Below, in pieces: positions 8,530-17,211 of a stretch of DNA of 64,000 nt. Position 1 is the stretch's first letter; every line of letters begins with the position of its first letter. Under the pieces are notes generated by a model that saw only the letters and a program-made list of their open reading frames with translations, made no database searches and was not told the origin of the DNA. Origin of the DNA: Rhizobium sp. R635 (GTDB lineage: Bacteria; Pseudomonadota; Alphaproteobacteria; Rhizobiales; Rhizobiaceae); assembly GCF_002211285.1 (NCBI RefSeq), contig NZ_LOKX01000035.1:186001-250000 (forward strand), given 5' to 3'. Both the position numbers and the translations under genes were made by a program.

Positions 8530-9608
8530 GCCCCGCCTCTCACCCGCGACCAGACAATGCGGATTTTGTAATAGATCAGCGTATCGCAGGAGAGCACGAA
8601 GAAGAGCAGCAAGCCCTGGAAAACGCGGGTGACCTTGTCGGAGACGCCGATCGAAAGCTGCGCGGCCTCGCCGCCGAGATAGGTGAGCGCCAACACCAGG
8701 CCGGAAGCGATGATGCCGAGCGGATTGAGGCGGCCGAGGAAGGCGACGATGATGGCGGTGAAGCCGTAACCCGGCGAGATCGCCGGCTGCAGGTGGCCGA
8801 TCGAACCGGAAACCTCGGCTATCCCGGCAAGGCCGGCGAGCGCGCCGGAGAAGAGAAAGCTGAACCAGATCATTTTCCTCGAGGAAAAGCCGGCGAAGCG
8901 CCCTGCCCGCTCGGACTGGCCGAGCACCACGATCTCGAAGCCCTTCAGCGTAAAACGCAGCATGAACCAGACGCCGATCGCGGCGATGATGGCGAAAATG
9001 AAACCCCAATGGGCGCGGCCCGATTCCTCCCAGATCGCCGGCAGCACCGCTTCCGGTGCGAAATCACGCGAGACAGGGAAATTGAAACCCTTCGGATCAC
9101 GCCAGGCACCGCGGATCAGCCAGTCGAGATAGAGCTGGGCGATATAGACCAGCATCAGCGATGTCAGGATCTCGTTGGTGTTGAAATGGGCCTTCAAAAG
9201 CGCCGGAATGGCAGCAAAAAGCGCGCCGCCGAGTGCGCCGAGCACCAGCATCAGCGGCAGCACGAGCGGAGAATGCCAGTCGTAAAAGACGATCGGGATA
9301 TAGGAGCCGGTGATGGCGCCAATGGTGAACTGCCCCTCGGCGCCGATGTTCCAGTTATTCGAGCGATAGCAGACGGCCAGGCCGACGGCGATCAGGATCA
9401 GCGGCGCCGCCTTGATCGCCAGTTCATGCAGCGACCAGACCTCGAGCAGCGGCTCGACGAAGAATGCATCGAGCGCCTCGACGGGGTCTTTGCCGAGCAT
9501 GGCGAACATGATGGCGCCGAAGGCCAAGGTCAGGACGAGCGCCAGCAGCGGCGAGACGAAACCGAAAAGCTTCGAGACGTCAGCGCGTTTTTCGAGCTCA
9601 ATGCGCAT
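8526..9608 (-). CDS. ABC transporter permease, BMP/nucleoside importer, first subunit
   Basis: 360 residues, YufP/NupP type permease. The hallmark NNWNIGAEGQFTIGAITGS lies at about residues 84-102 and SPGYGFTAIIVAFLGRLNPLG near residue 270. The start overlaps the end of the ATPase gene by 11 bases, and the stop overlaps the next permease, so the three genes are tightly coupled. Confidence 0.9.
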   Translation of the reverse strand: MRIELEKRADVSKLFGFVSPLLALVLTLAFGAIMFAMLGKDPVEALDAFFVEPLLEVWSLHELAIKAAPLILIAVGLAVCYRSNNWNIGAEGQFTIGAITGSYIPIVFYDWHSPLVLPLMLVLGALGGALFAAIPALLKAHFNTNEILTSLMLVYIAQLYLDWLIRGAWRDPKGFNFPVSRDFAPEAVLPAIWEESGRAHWGFIFAIIAAIGVWFMLRFTLKGFEIVVLGQSERAGRFAGFSSRKMIWFSFLFSGALAGLAGIAEVSGSIGHLQPAISPGYGFTAIIVAFLGRLNPLGIIASGLVLALTYLGGEAAQLSIGVSDKVTRVFQGLLLFFVLSCDTLIYYKIRIVWSRVRGGA

Positions 9609-11166
9609 GGGCTGCCTCCGCGGCAGAACTGCTCTCGTGCAGGCCGCCCATCAGCAAGCCGATCTTTTCGCGCGTCAGCTCGCCCGCCGGGAACGGCCTG
9701 GAAAGGCGGCCTTCGGAGATGACGGCGATATCGGTCGCCACTTCGAAGATCTCGTCGAGATCCTGGCTGATGACGACGACGGCGGAACCGCTTCTTGCGA
9801 GATCGACCAGCGCCTGGCGGATACGGCTTGCCGCCCCGGCATCCACGCCCCAGGTCGGCTGGTTGACGACGAGCACAGCCGGCTGGCGGTCGAGCTCACG
9901 GCCGACGATGAATTTCTGCAGGTTGCCGCCGGACAAGGAGCCGGCGGCCGGATCATCGCCGCTCTTGCGGACATCCATTGCCTCGGAAATGCGCCTGGCT
10001 GCGGATTTTACCGCACCGGAGCGGATCATGCCGAGCAGGCCGAGAAAGGCCTTGCGATCGGACTGGCTGCGGGCAAGAACGAGATTGTCGGACAGTTTCA
10101 TGGCGGAGACGGCGGCATGGCCGTGACGCTCCTCCGGCACGAAGCCGGCGCCGAGAAGGCGGCGGGCGGTAATGCCCTGATTGCCGACAGGTTTCTTGCG
10201 GATGACGATCGCCTCAGCCGAAGCGACCGGATATTCACCGGAGAGAGCATCGAAGAGCTCGCTCTGGCCGTTGCCCGCCACACCGGCAATGGCCAAAATC
10301 TCACCGGAGCGCACCGTCATAGACACATCACGGAGCTGCATGGCAAAGGGAGTGCGCGACGCGACGGAAAGGTTGGCGACAGCCAGTTGCTCCTCGCCTT
10401 TGTCGCTACGCTCCGGATGCGTGACGGCAGCCACCTCGCTGCCGACCATCATGCGGGCGAGCGAGGCCGGTGTTTCCTGCTTCGGATCGCAGGCGCCGGT
10501 CACGCGGCCATGGCGCAGCACGGTGGCGCGGTCGCAGATACGCTGCACCTCTTCCAGCCGGTGACTGATGTAAAGAACCGAACGCCCCTCGGCCCGCAGC
10601 TTGAAGAGAGTTTCGAACAGCTTGTCGGCTTCCTGCGGCGTCAGCACCGAGGTCGGCTCGTCGAGAATGATTAGCTTCGGGTTCTGCAGCAGCGCGCGGA
10701 CGATCTCGATGCGCTGGCGCTCGCCGACCGAGAGATCGGCGACATGGGCATGCGGATCGAGCGGCAGGCCGTAGGCGACAGACAGCGCCCTCGCCTCTTC
10801 GGCGATCCTGTCGATCGGGATGGCATCATCGAGCGACAGCGCGATGTTTTCGGCAACCGTCAGCGCCTCGAACAGGGAGAAATGCTGGAAGACCATGCCG
10901 ATGCCGAGCTTGCGGGCCTCACCCGGCGAGGTAATCGAAACCGGCGCGCCCTGCCAGAGGATTCCCCCGTGCGTCGGCTCAAGAACGCCGAACAGCATCT
11001 TCACCAGCGTGGATTTGCCTGCGCCGTTTTCGCCGAGAAGCGCATGAATTTCGCCCGGCGCGATATTGAGATCGATTTCATTGCAGGCGGCAAAGCCGCC
11101 GAAGAACTTGGTCAGCTTCTGGACCGATAACAACGCACCGGAATCCGGCACATTCAATGGCGACAC
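9598..11166 (-). CDS. ABC transporter ATP-binding protein, two-domain, BMP/nucleoside importer
   Basis: 522 residues. The first domain is complete: Walker A GENGAGKST, signature LSVGERQ, Walker B LIILDEPTSVL. The second domain has the signature LSGGNLQ but lacks the Walker A lysine (GVAGNGQSE). Its Walker B reads VLVVNQPTWGVD, with N-Q where D-E is expected. One catalytically weak site is common in this class, so the protein is probably functional. The gene follows qor by 40 bases in the same direction and opens the transporter operon. Confidence 0.9.
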   Translation of the reverse strand: MSPLNVPDSGALLSVQKLTKFFGGFAACNEIDLNIAPGEIHALLGENGAGKSTLVKMLFGVLEPTHGGILWQGAPVSITSPGEARKLGIGMVFQHFSLFEALTVAENIALSLDDAIPIDRIAEEARALSVAYGLPLDPHAHVADLSVGERQRIEIVRALLQNPKLIILDEPTSVLTPQEADKLFETLFKLRAEGRSVLYISHRLEEVQRICDRATVLRHGRVTGACDPKQETPASLARMMVGSEVAAVTHPERSDKGEEQLAVANLSVASRTPFAMQLRDVSMTVRSGEILAIAGVAGNGQSELFDALSGEYPVASAEAIVIRKKPVGNQGITARRLLGAGFVPEERHGHAAVSAMKLSDNLVLARSQSDRKAFLGLLGMIRSGAVKSAARRISEAMDVRKSGDDPAAGSLSGGNLQKFIVGRELDRQPAVLVVNQPTWGVDAGAASRIRQALVDLARSGSAVVVISQDLDEIFEVATDIAVISEGRLSRPFPAGELTREKIGLLMGGLHESSSAAEAAHAH

Positions 11167-11206
11167 GTTCCCCTCATTTCTTCTGCCGACCGGTCCGTTT
11201 CGGATC

Positions 11207-12187
11207 TCATGGAATCAGCAGCGTCGTTCCGGTTGTTTTTCTTGTTTCCAGATCCGCGTGAGCCCGCCCAACCTCACGCAGCGGATAGGTTTGATTGACA
11301 TTGATACGCACTTTGTTGCTTTGCACAACATCAAATAGCGCGTTTGCACTGTCGATCAGTTCCTGGCGCGCGGCGATATAGGTGAAGAGGGTCGGGCGCG
11401 TTGCGAAAAGCGAACCTTTCTGCGCCAGTGCGGAGAGGGTGAAATTCTCGATCGGGCCGGAGGATTGGCCGAAAGAGGCGAAGAGGCCGCGCGGCTTCAG
11501 GCAGTCGAGAGACTGTGGAAAAGTATCGCGGCCGATCGAATCATAGACGACATCCACGCCCTTGCCGCCCGTAATCTCGCGAACACGGCCGAGGAAATCT
11601 TCGCTCTTGTAATTGATGACGTGATCGTAGCCATGGGCGAGCGCCAGCTCGATCTTGTCTTCAGAGCCTGCCGTGCCGATGACGGTGGCGCCGAGCGCCT
11701 TTGCCCACTGGCCGGCGATCAGACCGACGCCGCCAGCCGCGGCATGGAACAGGAGCACCGTCCCGGGGCCGACCTTGAAGGTGCGGTTGAGCAGATATTC
11801 GGCGGTCATGCCCTTCAGCATCATTGCCGCGGCCGTTTCGAGCTCGATGCCGTCAGGCACATGCACCAGATGCCGCGTCTCGACATTGCGTTCGGCGCTA
11901 TAGGCGCCGTCGGCGCTGGCATAGGCGACACGGTCGCCGACCTTGAAATCCGTAACACCAGGGCCAACCGACGTCACGGTGCCGGCACCCTCCTTGCCGG
12001 CGACGAAGGGCAGATGCGGCGCCTTGTAGGTGCCGTTGCGGAAATAGACGTCGATAAAGTTGAGGCCGACCGCCGCCTGCCTGATCTGCACCTCGCCCGC
12101 CGAGGGCTCGGGAAGATCGACCTCGACATAGTCGAAAACCTCCGGGCCGCCTGTCCTGGAGAATGAAACCGCCTGCGTCTTCGTCAT
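11207..12187 (-). CDS. qor: NADPH:quinone oxidoreductase, zinc-independent MDR family
   Basis: 326 residues. An alcohol-dehydrogenase-like GroES fold (GLNFIDVYFRNGTYK at about 42-56) is followed by a Rossmann domain with the Qor-type loop HAAAGGVGLIAGQWAKALGA near residues 148-167. The structural and catalytic zinc cysteines are absent, which fits quinone oxidoreductase rather than alcohol dehydrogenase. The enzyme reduces quinones with NADPH in the cytoplasm. It starts 12 bases after the stop of pcs and may be transcribed with it. Confidence 0.9.
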   Translation of the reverse strand: MTKTQAVSFSRTGGPEVFDYVEVDLPEPSAGEVQIRQAAVGLNFIDVYFRNGTYKAPHLPFVAGKEGAGTVTSVGPGVTDFKVGDRVAYASADGAYSAERNVETRHLVHVPDGIELETAAAMMLKGMTAEYLLNRTFKVGPGTVLLFHAAAGGVGLIAGQWAKALGATVIGTAGSEDKIELALAHGYDHVINYKSEDFLGRVREITGGKGVDVVYDSIGRDTFPQSLDCLKPRGLFASFGQSSGPIENFTLSALAQKGSLFATRPTLFTYIAARQELIDSANALFDVVQSNKVRINVNQTYPLREVGRAHADLETRKTTGTTLLIP

Positions 12188-12199
12188 CTTGGCTTATCC

Positions 12200-12928
12200 C
12201 TATGCTTCGCGTCCGAGGGCGGGGAAGAATTGCAGCACCGCGCCGATAACGTAAAGATAGAGCCCGGTCACGATGAAGAGAATGAGCGCCCATTCCGGCG
12301 TTTCGAAATGCATCAGCAGCGAATAGACGCCGAGCGCCGACCACAGCAGGAAGATGCCGAGATTGAGCGGGCGCAGTCTTTTCACGCGGACCGGATGCAG
12401 GAAATTGATCGGCAGGAAAGTCAGCACCACCGAGATGGTCACGACGACAAGCGCCGTGGTGGCGCTGGCATCGATGACGAACAGGGTGAAGACGATCATA
12501 TTCCAGACGACGGGAAAGCCGGAGAAGAAATACTCGTCCGTCTTCATGCCCATATCGGCATAGTAGATGGCACTGGAAACGACGATCATGCCGGCGGCGG
12601 CGAAGGACCATGGCTCGCCGATCATGCCGCTCTGATAGAGCGCAAACGCCGGCAGGAGCACATAGGTGACGTAATCGATGATATTGTCGAGCGTGTCACC
12701 CGACCAGTTCGGCAGCACTTCCTTGACGCGCACCTTGCGGGCGATCGGCCCGTCTATGCCGTCGACGAGAAGGGCAAGGCCCAGCCACCAGAACATGTCG
12801 ATGAAGCGGTGCTCGGCGGCGGCAACGACGCCGAGAAAGGCAAGGAAAGAGCCGGACGCCGTCAGGATATGGACGGAAAAGGCGCGCATCTCCGCGTAAG
12901 GAACACGCTTGTAGTTGAAAATCTTCAT
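12200..12928 (-). CDS. pcs: Phosphatidylcholine synthase
   Basis: 242 residues, an inner-membrane CDP-alcohol phosphatidyltransferase with about eight hydrophobic segments. The active-site pattern is DGIDGPIARKVRV followed by NWSGDTLDNIIDY, giving the conserved D-G-x2-A-R and G-x3-D-x3-D residues at about 68-94. It condenses CDP-diacylglycerol with choline to form phosphatidylcholine. This pathway is a known hallmark of rhizobia, brucellae and other plant- or animal-associated bacteria. The start MKIFNYKRVPYAEMRAFSVH matches the usual length of about 240; a 13-residue longer frame is unlikely. Confidence 0.95.
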   Translation of the reverse strand: MKIFNYKRVPYAEMRAFSVHILTASGSFLAFLGVVAAAEHRFIDMFWWLGLALLVDGIDGPIARKVRVKEVLPNWSGDTLDNIIDYVTYVLLPAFALYQSGMIGEPWSFAAAGMIVVSSAIYYADMGMKTDEYFFSGFPVVWNMIVFTLFVIDASATTALVVVTISVVLTFLPINFLHPVRVKRLRPLNLGIFLLWSALGVYSLLMHFETPEWALILFIVTGLYLYVIGAVLQFFPALGREA

Positions 12929-13272
12929 ATTCCCCCGACCGCCTATCGCGCTCGCCCCGGCAAGCATGTTTTTTCGCCATCATCACCGGACCCTGTTTCT
13001 GTAGCGGGTTCGACGCCGTAGGTCTTTGTTGTCGCACCGCTTTTGCCGAAAAATCTGCATCCGGCAGCGACGCGCCGCTCTAATATGCATCCTTTGCCGG
13101 GCTTCGCCAGCGGGAAATACGACATTCCCCGCTCACCTTGAATCCTGACAATAACACGCATATTTCCCTTCATGAGCGCTGTGTGGAATGGAATGCCTTT
13201 AATTCCGGCCCGATATGTAATATCTGCCTCGCATCCGATAAGTTTATCGACGAAACGGGATCCTCTACCGCA
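12929..13272. other. Divergent intergenic region pcs / fpr, no gene
   Basis: 344 bases between the divergent starts of pcs and fpr. No convincing reading frame was found; an open frame from 13138 into fpr has no domain character. The fpr-proximal part is AT-rich and holds two short dyads described separately. Confidence 0.7.
13212..13249. promoter_or_regulatory. Two operator-like dyads before fpr
   Basis: GATAT-GTA-ATATC (13212-13224) and CGATAA-GT-TTATCG (13236-13249) are short perfect inverted repeats ending 23 bases before the fpr start codon. The position suits a repressor or activator site. No regulator is named because the motifs match none I can identify with certainty. Confidence 0.35.
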
Positions 13273-14085
13273 ATGAACGCGCCTGCAAAGACCGAAGACT
13301 TCGCCTCGTCCATCCCCGCCGGCGTCTACGCCGAGACGGTGCTTGCCGTGACGCATTATACCGACCGGCTCTTTCGCTTCACGATGACCCGGCCGCAGGG
13401 CTTCCGTTTCCGTTCCGGCGAATTCGCGATGATCGGCCTGATGGTCGAGGGCAAGCCGGTCTTCCGCGCCTATTCGATCGCCAGCCCCGCCTGGGCCGAA
13501 GAGCTCGAATTCTTTTCCATCAAGGTGCCGGACGGTCCCCTCACCTCGCATCTGCAGGCGATCAAGCCGGGCGACCAGGTGCTGATGCGCAAGAAGCCGA
13601 CGGGCACGCTGGTGCTCGACGCGCTGACGCCCGGACGCCGTCTCTACATGTTCTCGACCGGAACGGGCGTTGCGCCTTTTGCCAGCCTGATCCGCGACCC
13701 CGAGACCTATGAAAAGTTCGAGGAAGTCATCCTCACCCATACCACGCGCGACGTTGCCGAACTGAAATACGGCTTCGACCTCGTGCATGAGATCCAGAAC
13801 GATGAGTTGCTGAAGGAAGTGGTCGGCGACAAGCTGCGCCATTACGCGACCGTCACGCGCGAGGATTTCGAATATCGCGGCCGTATCACCGACCTCATCT
13901 CCTCCGGCAAGCTGTTTACCGATCTCGGCGTGCCGCCGCTCGATCCGGCAATCGACCGCGGCATGATCTGCGGCTCCTCGGCCATGCTGAAGGATACCAA
14001 GGAACTGCTCGAAAAGGCCGGCCTCAATGAAGGCGCCAACAGCAAGCCCGCCGAATTCGTCATCGAGCGCGCTTTCGTCGGCTGA
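13273..14085 (+). CDS. fpr: Ferredoxin--NADP+ reductase
   Basis: 270 residues. The FAD domain holds RAYSIASPAW (the RxYS flavin site, about residue 76) and the NADP domain holds MFSTGTGVAPFASLIRDPETY near residue 130. The protein ends in ERAFVG, close to the FAD-contacting C-terminus of bacterial subclass I FPRs, and its length fits that group. It moves electrons between NADPH and ferredoxin or flavodoxin in the cytoplasm, often for oxidative-stress defence or reductive biosynthesis. The start at MNAPAKTEDFASS was preferred over a 45-residue longer frame, although the ribosome site (GGGA) is weak. Confidence 0.93.
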   Translation: MNAPAKTEDFASSIPAGVYAETVLAVTHYTDRLFRFTMTRPQGFRFRSGEFAMIGLMVEGKPVFRAYSIASPAWAEELEFFSIKVPDGPLTSHLQAIKPGDQVLMRKKPTGTLVLDALTPGRRLYMFSTGTGVAPFASLIRDPETYEKFEEVILTHTTRDVAELKYGFDLVHEIQNDELLKEVVGDKLRHYATVTREDFEYRGRITDLISSGKLFTDLGVPPLDPAIDRGMICGSSAMLKDTKELLEKAGLNEGANSKPAEFVIERAFVG

Positions 14086-14110
14086 CGCTCTTTCGACAAT
14101 CAGACCTTAC

Positions 14111-14135
14111 AACGGCTCCGGAAACGGGGCCGTTT
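14111..14135 (+). terminator. Terminator-like hairpin after fpr
   Basis: AACGGCTCC-GGAAAC-GGGGCCGTT forms a nine-base-pair stem with one G-T pair, followed by TTCTAT. The T tract is short. It also abuts the stop of the convergent GntR gene at 14136. Confidence 0.6.
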
Positions 14136-14750
14136 CTATATGTGGGCGAGATAGTCGATCAAAACCGTCATGGCAGCCCGCGCCTCGGCCGGCTTGCCCG
14201 CATGAATGGCGCGGATGACGGCGACATGCAGCGCGATGGAGCGATCCATGCGCTCCGGACTTGCGGTGGAGTACCAAAGACGACGTGAATGCGTCTGCAC
14301 CGGGCCGAGCGCTGACGTGATGAAACCATTCGGACAGGCATCCTCGAGGATTTCGTCGAAGGCCTTGTCGGCGGCGAAGAAACCGGCGAGATCACCGGTC
14401 ACGGCGCATTCTTCCATCGCACGGGCGCAATCGACGAGACGCGCGCGCTGTCCATCACTCGCATGCTCCGCGACGAGGCTTGCCGCGATCGGCTCCAACT
14501 CACGCCGCACCTGCATGACATTGCCATGATCCTCAGGCCCGATCTCGGCGACCTGCAGCCCAACGCGCGGCTTCACGAGGATCAGCCCCTGCCAGGCAAG
14601 CTTCTGGATCGCTTCACGCACCGGCGTCCGTCCATGGCCTGCCATATCGATCAGCTGCTTTTCCGTGACGAACGCCCCGGGCTTCAGCGCCAACGTGACG
14701 ATCAGATGCTCCAGCGCGAGATAGGCAAGATGGCTCTGTGACGTCTGCAT
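14136..14750 (-). CDS. GntR family transcriptional regulator, FCD subfamily
   Basis: 204 residues from the ATG at 14750 (MQTSQSHLAYLALEH). A winged helix is at about 10-75 with GRTPVREAIQKLAWQGLI as recognition region, then an FCD domain to the end (ADKAFDEILEDACPNGF, RSIALHVAVIRAI). A frame start 20 residues earlier is possible but adds a stretch unlike the family. The gene is convergent with fpr and lies 105 bases downstream of the VOC gene in the same direction. Its target is unknown; palindromic TGATATATCA upstream suggests self-control. Confidence 0.87.
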   Translation of the reverse strand: MQTSQSHLAYLALEHLIVTLALKPGAFVTEKQLIDMAGHGRTPVREAIQKLAWQGLILVKPRVGLQVAEIGPEDHGNVMQVRRELEPIAASLVAEHASDGQRARLVDCARAMEECAVTGDLAGFFAADKAFDEILEDACPNGFITSALGPVQTHSRRLWYSTASPERMDRSIALHVAVIRAIHAGKPAEARAAMTVLIDYLAHI

Positions 14751-14812
14751 GCCGAAATCCGAACCTGATATACAATAATCTGAAATGCCCGAAAACCCGA
14801 GGCAAGTCACGC

Positions 14813-14822
14813 TGATATATCA
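14813..14822. promoter_or_regulatory. Palindrome TGATATATCA upstream of the GntR gene
   Basis: A perfect 10-base palindrome lies 63 bases before the start codon; a related TGATATACA occurs at 14767-14775. Their spacing and position suit an autoregulatory operator. Confidence 0.35.
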
Positions 14823-14855
14823 TAACGGAGACAGATAGATAACATACTTTGAGGA

Positions 14856-15221
14856 TCAAACGCCGTCTTTGCGAAAAGCCCGGCTGGAAACCGAGATCGA
14901 ATTTTGACACGGGTCCTTTGTATTGGCGAATACATAGCCATCAGCTTCATGGAGAGGGCCAAACTGCAGGCCGTTCTCCGCGCTTTGCGTGCAAAAGGCC
15001 TCGACATCCGCCACATCGAATACGAGCTTGATGATGGATTGGCCGCTCCGCTGTCCCTTGGCTGCCTGATGAAGCATTATATTGACGCCGCCCTCCTGGG
15101 CGACGAGTTCGACGATCCTGTCGCCAGGCAGACTGATCGCCGTGAAACCGAAATGCTTCTCATAAAACCGTGCCGTTTCCTCGACGTTCCTGGCGTAGAT
15201 CACCAGTCTGTTGAGCGGCAT
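14856..15221 (-). CDS. VOC superfamily (glyoxalase/bleomycin-resistance-like) protein
   Basis: 121 residues with a single vicinal-oxygen-chelate fold: NRLVIYARNVEETARFYEKHFGF at the start, then IVELV, LVFDVADVEAF and a final GYVFANTKDPCQNSISV. Such proteins act as metal-dependent lyases, dioxygenases or resistance-binding proteins; this one cannot be assigned to a substrate. The ATG at 15221 has a strong AAGGAG site 7-8 bases upstream; the longer frame before it is not needed. Confidence 0.8.
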   Translation of the reverse strand: MPLNRLVIYARNVEETARFYEKHFGFTAISLPGDRIVELVAQEGGVNIMLHQAAKGQRSGQSIIKLVFDVADVEAFCTQSAENGLQFGPLHEADGYVFANTKDPCQNSISVSSRAFRKDGV

Positions 15222-15290
15222 GATGTTACTCCTTACGTTCGGTTCACAAGAGTAGAAGGGCTTGGCGCGTTTCCCACCACGAACCATTTC

Positions 15291-16493
15291 TTATTCATGC
15301 CGCAACGCCTCGATCGGATTCAACTGCGCAGCCCTCCTCGCCGGGAAATAGCCGAAAATCATGCCGATTGCGGCGGAGAAGAGGAAGGCGACGGCGATCA
15401 TCATCGGGCTGAAGACGAAAGGTACTTTCAGGAGGGTCACGGCGCCAAAGCCGAGGCTCAAGCCCAGTATGATGCCGGTGATGCCGCCGAAGAGCGAGAG
15501 CGCTACCGCTTCGACCAGGAATTGAGTGAGCACCTGGTTTTCGAGCGCGCCGATCGCCAGGCGGATGCCGATCTCGCGGGTTCGCTCGGTGACGGAGACA
15601 AGCATGATGTTCATGATGCCGATGCCGCCGACGAGGAGGCTGATTGCGGCGACGGCGCCGAGCAGGCCGGTCAAGAGCGTCGTCGTGCCGGTCATCGCCT
15701 CGGCGATCTGCGTCATGTCGTTGACGTTGAAATCGTCCTGCCGGCCGGGAATGATCTTGCGGCGTTCGCGCAGGAGATTTTCGACATCGGACTGCACCTT
15801 GGCGGTCGATACGCCGTCGCGGGCGGAAATGACGATACTCGGCACATTGGAACTGCCGCTGATGCGCCGCTGGAATACTTTGACCGGCATGATCACGACG
15901 TCGTCCTGGTCGTTGCCCATGCCGGACTGGCCGCGCTTGGCGAGCACGCCGATGACGGGGCATGAGACCTTGCCGACGCGGATCTGCTGGCCGGTCGGAT
16001 CGGCTGCGCCGAAGAGCTGCTCGCGGACCGTGCCGCCGATGATGCAACGCGACTGGCCGCGTTCCTCGGCCGGCGTGAAATTGCGCCCGAGCGTCAGATC
16101 CCAGTCCTGGGCGACGAGATAGTCGTTGGTGGTGCCGTAAACGGTGGTGGAATGGTTTTGCCCGCCGAAGATGACGGTCGCCGTCGACTGGTTGGCCGGC
16201 GCGACCGCCCGCAGGCCCGAAACCTGATCGCGGATCGCCGCCACATCCTTCAGCGAGAAGCGCCGCGCCTCGGAACTTGCGCGGCCGGGACCGAACTGGC
16301 CGGGACGGACGAACAGCATGTTGGTGCCGAGCCGCGAGAGCTCAGTCGAAACCTGCGCGGTTGTGCCGTTACCGATCGTCACCAGCGCGATGACGGCGGC
16401 GACGCCGATGACGACGCCGAGCACGGTCAGGAACGAGCGCAGCATGTTGCGGCAGATGGCGCGCAGCGCGAGCTTCAGCGTCTCAAAGAACAT
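15291..16493 (-). CDS. MacB/LolC-type ABC transporter permease
   Basis: 400 residues. One N-terminal membrane helix (NMLRSFLTVLGVVIGVAAVIAL, split here as residues 14-35), a periplasmic MacB-PCD domain at about 40-245, then three C-terminal helices of the FtsX domain, with GIGIMNIMLVSVTERTREIG near residue 285. The protein ends PIEALRHE, typical for the group. In E. coli MacB the ATPase is fused to this part; here it is a separate gene. The start at 16493 overlaps the ATPase gene by 11 bases. Likely exports a peptide, lipid or drug together with the adaptor. Confidence 0.9.
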   Translation of the reverse strand: MFFETLKLALRAICRNMLRSFLTVLGVVIGVAAVIALVTIGNGTTAQVSTELSRLGTNMLFVRPGQFGPGRASSEARRFSLKDVAAIRDQVSGLRAVAPANQSTATVIFGGQNHSTTVYGTTNDYLVAQDWDLTLGRNFTPAEERGQSRCIIGGTVREQLFGAADPTGQQIRVGKVSCPVIGVLAKRGQSGMGNDQDDVVIMPVKVFQRRISGSSNVPSIVISARDGVSTAKVQSDVENLLRERRKIIPGRQDDFNVNDMTQIAEAMTGTTTLLTGLLGAVAAISLLVGGIGIMNIMLVSVTERTREIGIRLAIGALENQVLTQFLVEAVALSLFGGITGIILGLSLGFGAVTLLKVPFVFSPMMIAVAFLFSAAIGMIFGYFPARRAAQLNPIEALRHE

Positions 16494-17199
16494 GATCCGC
16501 CCTCCTCCGGTGCTCGGCTTCCGTCTCCAGCTTGCCGTCGACGAAACGGAGCAACCGCTGCGCATAGGCGGCGATATCGGGCTCGTGCGTGACCATGACG
16601 ATGGTAATGCCCTGCTCGCGGTTCAGCCTCGTCATCAGATCCATGATCTCGACGCTGGTCTTCGTGTCGAGATTGCCTGTGGGTTCGTCGGCGAGCAGCA
16701 GCGCCGGCTCGGTGACGATAGCGCGGGCGATGGCGACGCGCTGTTGCTGGCCACCGGATAGTTCCTGTGTTTTGTGATGCTCGCGGCCGGAAAGGCCGAC
16801 CAGCGCCAAGGCCTCGCGCGCCCGCTCACGCCGTTCGCGCACCGCCATGCCGCGATAGATCAGCGGCAGCTCGACATTCTCGACGGCCGAGGTACGCGAC
16901 AGGAGATTGAAGCCCTGGAAGACGAAGCCGAGCATATGGCGGCGCAACAGCGTCAACTGGCTGCGGTCGAAGCCGCTGGTCGGGATGCCCTGGAAGATGT
17001 AGTCGCCACCGCTCGGCACGTCGAGGCAGCCGAGAATGTTCATCGCCGTCGACTTGCCGGAGCCAGACGGCCCCATGATCGCGACGAACTCACGGGCGTT
17101 GATCGCAAGGTCGACACGATCGAGCGCGCGGATCGCCGCCTCGCCCTCGCCGTAGATTTTCGAGACCTGCCTGAATTCGATGAGCGGCGGGCTTGCCAT
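16483..17199 (-). CDS. MacB/LolD-type ABC transporter ATP-binding protein
   Basis: 238 residues with Walker [11 protein letters not shown]-loop FVFQGFNLL, signature [15 protein letters not shown] and Walker [13 protein letters not shown], all intact. The A-D-E-P-T-G-N-L-D form is typical of the LolD/MacB/FtsE branch. It energises the membrane protein encoded immediately downstream. It starts 12 bases after the adaptor gene ends. Confidence 0.92.
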   Translation of the reverse strand: MASPPLIEFRQVSKIYGEGEAAIRALDRVDLAINAREFVAIMGPSGSGKSTAMNILGCLDVPSGGDYIFQGIPTSGFDRSQLTLLRRHMLGFVFQGFNLLSRTSAVENVELPLIYRGMAVRERRERAREALALVGLSGREHHKTQELSGGQQQRVAIARAIVTEPALLLADEPTGNLDTKTSVEIMDLMTRLNREQGITIVMVTHEPDIAAYAQRLLRFVDGKLETEAEHRRRADHVL

Positions 17200-17211
17200 C
17201 CGTCTCTCCGC

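Noticed and set aside
12943-13842. 299-residue minus-strand frame opposite fpr
   Set aside because: The plus-strand frame encodes an unmistakable ferredoxin-NADP reductase with flavin and NADP motifs; the minus frame resembles nothing.
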